Positions 7,417 to 12,755 of a stretch of DNA of 12,755 nucleotides are shown piece by piece. The notes below the pieces were generated by a model. The model saw nothing but the letters and a program-made list of their open reading frames with translations. It was not told the origin of the DNA and did no database searches. Positions within the stretch are counted from its first letter, which is position 1; each line of letters opens with the position of its first letter. Location of the stretch: the NCBI GenBank assembly GCA_002436505.1, contig DJML01000053.1, positions 31,597 through 44,351 of the forward strand, given 5' to 3'. A program made the translations under genes and the position numbers. Origin of the DNA: Bacteroidetes bacterium UBA6491. GTDB taxonomy: Bacteria; Bacteroidota; Bacteroidia; NS11-12g; UBA9320.

Positions 7417-9588
7417 TCACACAGCCGGGCTCACAAACCACATATCCACTTTCCCTTTCCCCTTGGCCTCAATCATGCCCCTGTATTCGAAAGAGAACTG
7501 AGGATCATCTTTGATCAGTTCATAGGTGTATTGAGAGATATTGACCTTTCCTGCTACACCGTTTGACTCCATTCTTGAAGCAGTATTCACCGTATCGCCC
7601 CAAATGTCATACTGGAATTTCTTCACGCCAACTATCCCTGCAACGACAGGACCTGTATGTACGCCCACACGAATATCAAAATAGGGCTTTCCTGCCGCAA
7701 TCTTTTGTTTTTTGATTTCTTCGATGAAGGCACAAATCTCAAATGTGGCAAAGATCACGTCCTTTACGGACGAAGATTTCTCTTCCGGCAGGCCCCCGGC
7801 AGCCATGTAGGCATCGCCAATGGTCTTGATCTTTTCAATGCCGTACTTCTCCATAATCTGATCAAAGGCTGAAAAACAGACATGAATATCAGCAACCAGT
7901 TCTTTTGGACCCATTGCAGCGGCAATTGACGTGAATCCTTTGAAATCGGTAAAAAGTACGGTCGTGTTTTGTATCAACTTTGCTTCAGCTTCACCGTTCT
8001 CTTTTAATTCTTTGGCAACCTCCTCTGGCAATATATTGTGCAGCAGATCTTCACTGTGTTTTTTCTCCTTTCCGATCCTGACTCGTTGAAGAAAGAAAAC
8101 TACGGAGAAGATGCTCATCAGAATGGCTCCCGATCCCAGTGCCCTGGCGGTAAGTTTTCTTCGCTGAAGTTCTTTCTCACGAATGGCAGTTTCTGCTGCA
8201 TAGGCCAGGCTATCGGTAAGTGCCTGGTTTTCATAGGCAAACTTGAACTCGCGACGAATGGCCGCATTTTTATTCTCCTCATTATTGATGCTGTCCTGCA
8301 TTTCGGCATACAGCACGTGCATGTCCACGGCTTTGTCCGTATACCCCATATCACTGTATATCCTCACCAGGTTGTCGGCAGCACGCCAGATACTCATTAT
8401 ATTTCCAGACTCCTGCGCCAATCTCAATCCTTCTTCAACCAACTTCATCGCTGTTGCCGGTTCACCCCGGGAGTGGAAATTCCCTCCTAGATTGATAAGT
8501 GAAATGGTCTCCATGCGCAGGTTACCGGTCTCTTTGCTGATCCTTAATGCCTTCTCGTAGTATTGTTGAGCCTTCAGGAGGTCACCGCTTTCGTTATAGT
8601 CCGACCCCACATTGACCAATGCGGTAAGTAAAGTACTCATTGCCCCGATCTCTTCAGCAATCACCAGTGATTGCTGGGACAACCTCATGGATTCATCCTT
8701 CCTGCCCATGTCACCAAGTAAATTGGCCTTGCTCAGGAGTACGCTGGCTTCAAGGAACCGGTCTCCAACCTTTTCAGACATAGCCAGTGCATTCTCCAGA
8801 TGCTGCAGAGCCAGTTTGTACTCTTTCTGAATGTGATATGTTTCTCCGAGTTGTTTTTCGACATAAGCCACTCCCTGCGGGTGTTCGTTCTTTCGATGGG
8901 TGATAAGCGACTTGTCATAATAGTCAAGAGCTGCTGCGTAATTCCCCTGCTTATGCATGGTAAGTCCTATGTTCCCGTAAGTAGCAGCCAGTGCCAGGTA
9001 ATTCTCGGTTTCCGTCGCCAGCGGGATTACTTTCTGGAAATAGAACAGTGCTGAATCATACTCTTCCAGGTAGGAATACAAATTTCCAAGATTTGCAAGG
9101 GCATTGGTCCTAAAAACCTGTTCACCAAATGATTCGCAATATTTCACCCCCCTTCTGAAATAGGTAAATGCAGAGTCGTATTGACCCAGGGCCTGAAAAC
9201 ATCCGGCTCTGTTGATGATGCTTCCGGCAAGGTTCTTCTTGTCGTCCAATGCTTTAAAATGACCTGCTGCTACTCTGAAGTGATCGATGGCTTTTTGAAA
9301 GTTCCCACGTGTCATATCCGCAAAAGCCATATCATTTACAGAGAGGGACTCATACTTCCTTAATCCTTTTTTCTTCGCATAGTCGAAGGCCAGGGTGGTA
9401 AAATATTCCGCAGTGTCAGGATTTGTGTTGGTATACTTCTGCACCAGTTGCCTGAGTGCATTTAGCCGGACCGTATCATGCTGTTCCTTAGCACTCCAGA
9501 TACCCCAGAGTGAATCATTAATAGCCCTTGCCGGAGAAAACATTAATAGCACAAGGATCAGTGTGGAGGCAATCTTCTTAGAAGTCAT
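7417..9588 (-). CDS. TPR-sensor class III adenylyl cyclase, membrane-bound
   Basis: Numbering is from the ATG at 9588 (723 residues); an in-frame TTG nine bases upstream is less likely because the signal peptide MTSKKIASTLILVLLMFSPARA begins at the ATG. Residues 50-435 are tandem tetratricopeptide repeats (for example LANLGNLYSYLEEYDSALFY). A charged, probably coiled-coil segment and one transmembrane helix at about 483-499 follow. The linker SEDLLHNILPEEVAKELKENG then leads into the class III cyclase domain (540-715). Metal-binding Asp548 (LFTDFKG) and Asp592 (IGDAYM), adenine-selecting Lys588 and Asp661, and transition-state Asn668 and Arg672 are all present. It should therefore be an active homodimeric adenylyl cyclase rather than a guanylyl cyclase. 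The TPR part would sit in the periplasm and the cyclase in the cytoplasm. The input signal is unknown. Confidence 0.9.
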   Translation of the reverse strand: MTSKKIASTLILVLLMFSPARAINDSLWGIWSAKEQHDTVRLNALRQLVQKYTNTNPDTAEYFTTLAFDYAKKKGLRKYESLSVNDMAFADMTRGNFQKAIDHFRVAAGHFKALDDKKNLAGSIINRAGCFQALGQYDSAFTYFRRGVKYCESFGEQVFRTNALANLGNLYSYLEEYDSALFYFQKVIPLATETENYLALAATYGNIGLTMHKQGNYAAALDYYDKSLITHRKNEHPQGVAYVEKQLGETYHIQKEYKLALQHLENALAMSEKVGDRFLEASVLLSKANLLGDMGRKDESMRLSQQSLVIAEEIGAMSTLLTALVNVGSDYNESGDLLKAQQYYEKALRISKETGNLRMETISLINLGGNFHSRGEPATAMKLVEEGLRLAQESGNIMSIWRAADNLVRIYSDMGYTDKAVDMHVLYAEMQDSINNEENKNAAIRREFKFAYENQALTDSLAYAAETAIREKELQRRKLTARALGSGAILMSIFSVVFFLQRVRIGKEKKHSEDLLHNILPEEVAKELKENGEAEAKLIQNTTVLFTDFKGFTSIAAAMGPKELVADIHVCFSAFDQIMEKYGIEKIKTIGDAYMAAGGLPEEKSSSVKDVIFATFEICAFIEEIKKQKIAAGKPYFDIRVGVHTGPVVAGIVGVKKFQYDIWGDTVNTASRMESNGVAGKVNISQYTYELIKDDPQFSFEYRGMIEAKGKGKVDMWFVSPAV

Positions 9589-9597
9589 ATGGATCAA

Positions 9598-9913
9598 ATA
9601 TAGTTGAAATGAGATTTCAGTATCTGACTTCTGGTGGATTTGCTTTTCACCAGTCTATGCCATGTTAATTTTAAAGGTTTTCTCAAATTTAAATCTGCCC
9701 GTTAAACCAGAATGGATACACGCTTACCAAAGCCAACACAACACGGGACATTAACATCGTTATCCTGGAAAGTTCAGAGGTAAGCAAACCATTGCCGAAT
9801 TGTAAAAAGCACCTCTACGGTGAAGGTTTTATCAATCCTGATATTTCGAAATGAAAATTTCCTGAACCAAATTTATAATCGATAAAGATTCATATTAGAG
9901 CCTGATGTTTCGA
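9598..9913. other. 316-bp intergenic region, with a possible coding relic
   Basis: This lies between two minus-strand genes and holds the candidate cyclase promoter. No clear terminator for the upstream LuxR-type gene is seen. On the plus strand 9693-9851 is free of stops for 53 codons, ending at TGA 9852-9854. It has no ATG or good start, yet it reads like ordinary protein (for example RDINIVILESSEVSKPLP, then HLYGEGFINPD). It could be the tail of a decayed gene or chance. Confidence 0.35.
9684..9691 (-). promoter_or_regulatory. Candidate -7 box for the cyclase gene
   Basis: On the minus strand TAAATTTG matches TAnnTTTG exactly, about 95 bp upstream of the ATG at 9588. No TTG is found at the usual -33 distance. 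A second exact match, TATATTTG at 9595-9602, ends 6 bp before the ATG and would give a leaderless or near-leaderless transcript. Neither is proved. Confidence 0.28.
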
Positions 9914-10681
9914 TTATATCCAACCTTCTACTAGGGCAAGGGATTTTAATTCTTTCTGGCTTCTGCAATTTGTTTTTTGTAGAATATTGCGCCAATGAGA
10001 ACGCACTGTAAATACAGAAATATGCTTTACTTCTGCAATGGCAGTTGCGCTTTTATCCTTCAGTATTAGTTCTAAAATTTCTGCTTCGCGAGGCGCAAGT
10101 TTATCTGGTAACCTTAAATATTCTTCACTGCAGATTAATATAGAATCATCCGAGACATGTGCAGCATAATTTGCTGTAAGAACAATTTTATTGCTGTGTC
10201 TTCGATCATTAATATCCATGTAAAAGGACATCGTTAAAGCCGGTGTATTGCTTTCGGTCCATTCCAACACATTGCTTTGAATCAGCATCTGCCTCTCAGA
10301 TTTTACATTGTTTCCATTATCTATTCTGAAGTTCAGAGTGTATGACAATTGCTCTTTATCATTGTGGATATAGTGTTGGCATAACTCTGATATCCGTCCA
10401 GATATTTCTTTATTAAAGAGTGCAATATCCTCATTATGAATCCACGAACCAAACAATTGTTGGTCTCTACTTTTGTCTTCCTTTGTCAGCCTGGAAAGCT
10501 TGTCGAATGGTAAATTTGAATATTTGAATTTTTTCTCCAGATGATCATATATACAAATTGGTATATTCAAACGATCCATAAAAGTTGGTAGAATTTCACC
10601 GAGCTCTGAATGTTTTGAACTAATCCCTGCTGTATTTAAGAAATTATAATCTGATCGAATCCTTTTGCTTAAAATAGACAT
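9914..10681 (-). CDS. LuxR-type transcriptional regulator with PAS-like N-terminus
   Basis: This 255-residue protein ends in a LuxR-family helix-turn-helix at about 195-250. The segment LAPREAEILELILKDKSATAIAE is the entry, and ISVFTVRSHWRNILQKTNCRS is the recognition helix. Residues 30-165 resemble a PAS-type sensory domain (IPICIYDHLEKKFKYSN, followed by TMSFYMDINDRR), a common arrangement in Bacteroidota. There is no receiver domain with a phosphoacceptor, no signal peptide and no membrane segment, so it is a cytoplasmic one-component regulator. The ligand is unknown. It is divergent from the metallopeptidase gene, with 195 bp between them, so it may control that gene or itself. A seven-C tract lies four bases ahead of the start codon, where a ribosome-binding site would sit. 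Confidence 0.85.
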   Translation of the reverse strand: MSILSKRIRSDYNFLNTAGISSKHSELGEILPTFMDRLNIPICIYDHLEKKFKYSNLPFDKLSRLTKEDKSRDQQLFGSWIHNEDIALFNKEISGRISELCQHYIHNDKEQLSYTLNFRIDNGNNVKSERQMLIQSNVLEWTESNTPALTMSFYMDINDRRHSNKIVLTANYAAHVSDDSILICSEEYLRLPDKLAPREAEILELILKDKSATAIAEVKHISVFTVRSHWRNILQKTNCRSQKELKSLALVEGWI

Positions 10682-10817
10682 GGTAGGGGGGGTATTAATA
10701 TAGATTTTGGTTTATTTTCAAGCAACTAATAAAGCAATATAAATACTTTAATAATTATTTGTGGCAATGTAATAAAAATAAAAGTAATACCAAACTTGTA
10801 CTAGCACAGTTTTTCTA

Positions 10818-10848
10818 TTGAATTTCTGTCACAAATTGTACTCTTTTG
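10818..10848 (+). promoter_or_regulatory. Candidate promoter for the metallopeptidase gene
   Basis: TTG at 10818-10820 is followed after 18 bp by TACTCTTTTG (10839-10848), a relaxed version of the TAnnTTTG box. The start codon is at 10877, leaving a leader of about 20 bases. On the opposite strand TAGGTTTG (10849-10856) is an exact -7 match pointing toward the LuxR-type gene, but it has no -33 partner. Confidence 0.3.
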
Positions 10849-10876
10849 CAAACCTAACCCCTATATAAAAAGCAGT

Positions 10877-12094
10877 ATGAAGACAAAATTTATTTATTCA
10901 GCGGTTATTTTGGCTTTCCTGATCTCAGGATGTTCAAATGACAGGTCTGACAATTTGACAAAAAGCCCATCGCAGGATGAGGCAAAAGTAATGAAGGCCA
11001 AGAAGACGCTTCTTGCTTTTGCAGAAACACAGAATTCGTTTCCAATGTTTAGCAAGGATCCGACAGCTATGTCTGCCAAATCAAATGTACTTGGCAAAAA
11101 GAGTTCAAAAAATGCCGGTTTAGCATCAAATGCAGATTTTAGCTACAATCACATGTTGGTTGATATGGCCACCGGAAATGCAGACTATGCCTGTGGTCCG
11201 ACAGCCATTGATTATTATATTGGAGATATTATCGGCGATTGGGGCGAAAATGAGTTTAATGCATATTTCTCGTTTTCTGACCTGATATGGTATTATTATT
11301 TTCTTATTGAAAACACCGAAAGTTCAAACGAAACTTTTGGTATTGATGGAGAATATACTAACGTCACCAACAGGACCTTTAAAAGTTTGAAAAGTTTCTG
11401 GGACATCCCTAATGATATAATCATTTTCGGCGCTCACGGATCGTTTTTTGACGATACCGATAAAGTTGAAGAAATCCTGGAATTATATCGTTATTATCAT
11501 TGGATCGATCCCGCAACTACTGATGATGAAATAAAAGATCTCGCCGAAGCAATTCAAACAGTATTTGGTTCGGATGAATTCTGGAATTTCGAACATCCGT
11601 TGCTTAGCTTCAATGCATTTGCAGCTTCGGCCGATGAGTTTTTTACTGACATTGCCCTTAAGATAGTAATGGGTGATGGCATCCAGGATGCATATGTTGC
11701 CCTTGGATATGGAGATGTGGCTACACAAGCAATTCTTGCACACGAATATGGCCATCACATTCAATTTGCAAATGATATAGAATTTGAATTTACTCCTGAA
11801 GGTACCAGGGAAACGGAATTAATGGCTGATGCACTTTCTGCTTATTACCTGACACATAAGAGAGGCGCAACGATGAACTGGAAAAGAGTTCAGAGCTTCT
11901 TGCAGGTCTATTTTTTAATTGGAGATTGCCAGTTCGATAATCCTAATCATCACGGCACACCAGATCAACGCATGAGAGCAGCTAAATTTGGATATGATGT
12001 AGCAACAGACACCAAAAAGAAAGGTAAGATACTTGAAAGTGAAGACTTTATTGAGTTGTTTTACGATGCAATGGAGGATATTATAGAGGATTAA
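10877..12094 (+). CDS. Secreted zinc metallopeptidase lipoprotein, YpfJ-like
   Basis: This 405-residue protein has a signal peptide ending in the lipobox ISGC, with Cys19 lipidated, then a polar linker. The zincin motif HEYGHH is at 289-294 (His289, Glu290, His293). ETELMADA at 312-319 follows about 20 residues later, with Glu314 the probable third zinc ligand. The order HExxH, xELxAD and a terminal NHHGTPDQRMRAAKFGYD (356-373) parallels neutral zinc metallopeptidases of the YpfJ type (PF04228). The region between (about 90-270) is acidic and rich in aromatic residues and does not look like a standard YpfJ N-terminus. The protein should act in the periplasm or on the outer surface; its substrate is unknown. 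It is followed by a strong terminator. Confidence 0.8.
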   Translation: MKTKFIYSAVILAFLISGCSNDRSDNLTKSPSQDEAKVMKAKKTLLAFAETQNSFPMFSKDPTAMSAKSNVLGKKSSKNAGLASNADFSYNHMLVDMATGNADYACGPTAIDYYIGDIIGDWGENEFNAYFSFSDLIWYYYFLIENTESSNETFGIDGEYTNVTNRTFKSLKSFWDIPNDIIIFGAHGSFFDDTDKVEEILELYRYYHWIDPATTDDEIKDLAEAIQTVFGSDEFWNFEHPLLSFNAFAASADEFFTDIALKIVMGDGIQDAYVALGYGDVATQAILAHEYGHHIQFANDIEFEFTPEGTRETELMADALSAYYLTHKRGATMNWKRVQSFLQVYFLIGDCQFDNPNHHGTPDQRMRAAKFGYDVATDTKKKGKILESEDFIELFYDAMEDIIED

Positions 12095-12120
12095 TGATCC
12101 GTATTCGGACTTAACTTTTG

Positions 12121-12153
12121 AAAAGACCCTACTAAACCGGGGTCTTTTTTTTT
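12121..12153 (+). terminator. Intrinsic terminator after the metallopeptidase
   Basis: AAAAGACCC (12121-12129) pairs with GGGTCTTTT (12140-12148) across a 10-nt loop, and the T run reaches 12153. It begins 27 bp after the stop codon. Confidence 0.9.
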
Positions 12154-12162
12154 GCTTGATTT

Positions 12163-12234
12163 TGTCACTACGTCAACTAAAAGTGGAATATCTTTATAGA
12201 TAAGTAAATAACACTTTTAGTTGACGTAGTGACA
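12163..12234. repeat. Perfect 23-bp inverted repeat, 26-nt spacer
   Basis: The left arm (12163-12185, beginning TGTCACTACGTCAACTAA) is exactly complementary to the right arm (12212-12234, ending GACGTAGTGACA). The AT-rich spacer contains a smaller hairpin, TATCT-TTAT-AGATA (12189-12202). The unit sits between two facing terminators and has no T run, so it is not an ordinary terminator. It may be a MITE-like or recombinase-related palindrome, or a transcription barrier. No target-site duplication is evident at its edges. Confidence 0.9.
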
Positions 12235-12274
12235 GAGATTAGGATTAATAATCAAAATAATCAAGGAAAATCCC

Positions 12275-12294
12275 TGTTCGACCTATGTTCGACC
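12275..12294. repeat. Paired 9-bp direct repeat TGTTCGACC
   Basis: TGTTCGACC occurs at 12275-12283 and 12286-12294, an 11-bp period that places both copies on the same DNA face. Such spacing is usual for paired protein-binding sites, possibly arm-type sites of an integrase. Confidence 0.5.
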
Positions 12295-12303
12295 CATATA
12301 ATT

Positions 12304-12337
12304 AAAAACCCCGCAAGTTATTCACTTACAGGGTTTT
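12304..12337 (-). terminator. Terminator of the candidate structured RNA
   Basis: On the minus strand AAAACCC (12337-12331) pairs with GGGTTTT (12311-12305). An inner AAGT/ACTT stem lies inside, and the U run is completed at 12304 before AATT. It lies just downstream of the structured region, which suggests a minus-strand RNA ends here. Confidence 0.6.
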
Positions 12338-12353
12338 ACATCGAGTATTCGTG

Positions 12354-12450
12354 GGCCCATACCGACGATCACTTCATGATGTCGGCATAAATACCTGGGC
12401 TCCCTGACGCGCACACTGTGCGGTCAGGATAAACTTCTCGCCCGTGGGCC
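12354..12450 (-). ncRNA. Candidate structured RNA, tRNA-like outline
   Basis: This 97-nt GC-rich block in AT-rich DNA folds, on the minus strand, into a closing stem GGCCCA (12450-12445) with TGGGCC (12359-12354). It encloses two stable hairpins. One is CCTGAC/GTCAGG (12428-12423 with 12408-12403), topped by CGCAC-AGT-GTGCG. The other is CCGAC/GTCGG (12385-12362), with an inner ATCA/TGAT. The closing stem resembles the acceptor stem of the neighbouring CAT tRNA fragment, and CCTGA/TCAGG is also that tRNA family's anticodon stem. GAGCCCAGGT and GGGCCCAC are shared too. No T-loop (GGTTCGA) is present, so it is not a working tRNA. A terminator follows. It may be an sRNA, a tRNA mimic, or a rearranged tRNA copy. 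Expression is not shown. Confidence 0.45.
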
Positions 12451-12462
12451 TTCCTATTGATC

Positions 12463-12497
12463 AAAAAAAAGAGTGTGAGTTCACACTCACACTCTTT
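12463..12497 (-). terminator. Terminator downstream of the tRNA fragment
   Basis: On the minus strand a perfect 13-bp stem (12497-12485 with 12480-12468) closes a GTGA loop and is followed by a run of eight T (12470-12463). It lies seven bases beyond the tRNA 3' end, the usual place for a tRNA terminator. Confidence 0.88.
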
Positions 12498-12504
12498 CTA
12501 CTTG

Positions 12505-12550
12505 TGGGCCCACCTGGGCTCGAACCAGGGACCTCCTGATTATGAGTCAG
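12505..12550 (-). pseudogene. 3' fragment of tRNA-Met/Ile2 (CAT), probable attachment site
   Basis: Read on the minus strand from 12550, the sequence gives the anticodon arm (CTGA, loop CTCATAA, TCAGG), a 5-nt variable loop, and the T arm (CCTGG, loop TTCGAGC, CCAGG). The 3' acceptor strand TGGGCCC follows, with discriminator A at 12505. CCA is not encoded. The D arm and 5' acceptor strand (expected GGGCCCA) are absent: identity to a tRNA stops at 12550, where AT-rich DNA begins. The fragment cannot make a tRNA. A break at the anticodon arm is typical of the duplicated core left when a tyrosine recombinase integrates an element into a tRNA gene. Anticodon CAT fits elongator Met or lysidine-modified Ile; which one cannot be decided from half a tRNA. 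Confidence 0.85.
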
Positions 12551-12755
12551 AATAGTATTATTTGTTTTGATACCTGTTTTTAAGTTCCTATCTTTGGTAT
12601 TGTAGGTAAAGAAAGGACTTTTACGGTCCATCAGTTTTGAGATAAAACTTGAATTACCATAGATATTGTATGCAAACAGTATGCAAATAAAAAATGGATC
12701 ACGTTTTTTTGTTGCGCAATCCATTGATTTTCAGTAGCGAGAGCCGGGCATGATC
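12551..12755. mobile_element. Probable end of a tRNA-integrated element
   Basis: From 12551 rightward the sequence is AT-rich and bears no tRNA 5' half. Because the tRNA 3' end and terminator point left, this side should be the element and the intact tRNA should lie at its other end. GTATGCAAA occurs at 12668-12676 and 12679-12687 (11-bp period), as arm-type sites often do. AATGGAT/ATCCATT (12693-12699, 12719-12725) is a further short inverted repeat. No convincing gene is complete here. Minus-strand frames entering from the right edge are open, so an integrase end is possible but unproved. Confidence 0.4.
12668..12687. repeat. Paired 9-bp direct repeat GTATGCAAA
   Basis: Two exact copies lie two bases apart (11-bp period), 118 bp from the tRNA fragment on the presumed element side. 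Integrase arm-type or excisionase sites are a plausible reading. Confidence 0.5.

Noticed and set aside
8038..8490. 150-codon plus-strand open frame inside the cyclase gene
   Set aside because: It is antisense to a clearly coding TPR-cyclase sequence and shows no domain or start signal. The same applies to the other plus-strand frames between 7657 and 9607.
9595..9597. TTG start codon for the cyclase
   Set aside because: The ATG at 9588 begins a clean signal peptide, and the TTG lies within a possible -7 box.
12163..12294. CRISPR array
   Set aside because: The repeats are an inverted pair and a single short direct pair; there are no regularly spaced repeat-spacer units here or elsewhere in the window.
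12354..12450. A functional second tRNA gene
   Set aside because: The acceptor-like stem and an anticodon-like stem are present, but there is no T-loop, no standard anticodon loop and no normal D arm.
12461..12724. 87-codon minus-strand open frame
   Set aside because: Its C-terminal part is simply a translation of the tRNA fragment (NQEVPGSSPGGPT is a well-known tRNA artefact) and of the terminator; the rest has no protein-like features.
12693..12725. Terminator or element end at AATGGAT/ATCCATT
   Set aside because: The stem is only 7 bp with a 19-nt loop and no T run after it, so chance is likely.

Overview
The window looks like a chromosomal segment of a member of the Bacteroidota, probably Cytophagales-like. 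This is inferred from: lipoprotein signal peptides of Bacteroidota style; weak or absent Shine-Dalgarno sequences; AT-rich leaders with occasional exact TAnnTTTG -7 boxes; a fused gamma-alpha 2-oxoacid:ferredoxin oxidoreductase subunit; a TPR-adenylyl cyclase; and a PAS-like/LuxR regulator. Nothing in the sequence fixes the genus.

Layout. Positions 1-3072 (minus strand) hold the korA-korB operon for a ferredoxin-dependent 2-oxoacid (probably 2-oxoglutarate) oxidoreductase, followed 11 bp later by a third gene cut by the window edge. Its upstream region (3073-3328) carries three short palindromes. Positions 3329-5996 (plus strand) hold a DUF1801 protein, a sulfide:quinone oxidoreductase (SQR) with an exact -7 box and a strong terminator, and a mono-heme c-type cytochrome lipoprotein. 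A lipoprotein with a BNR/Asp box follows at 6194-7195. Convergent to it on the minus strand lies a TPR-sensor adenylyl cyclase (7417-9588), and upstream of that a LuxR-type regulator (9914-10681). The regulator is divergent from a secreted zinc metallopeptidase lipoprotein (10877-12094).

The right end (12095-12755) has no convincing gene but is dense in structure. From left to right it contains: the metallopeptidase terminator; a perfect 23-bp inverted repeat with a 26-nt spacer; a pair of 9-bp direct repeats at 11-bp period; a GC-rich structured RNA candidate on the minus strand with its own terminator, resembling a tRNA in outline; a tRNA-type terminator; and the 3' part (anticodon arm to discriminator base) of a CAT-anticodon tRNA whose 5' half is missing. 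The tRNA fragment is best read as the distal attachment site of an element integrated into a tRNA gene. Because the tRNA terminator stays on the left, chromosome should lie to the left and the element to the right (from about 12551), with the intact tRNA beyond the window.

How the genes fit together. KorAB would exchange electrons with ferredoxin. SQR would feed electrons from sulfide into the quinone pool, and the exported cytochrome could take part in a nearby electron-transfer step. The cyclase (cAMP) and the LuxR regulator are signalling genes with no demonstrated target here. The functional links between neighbours are inference; the domain calls rest on motifs read directly in the translated sequence.
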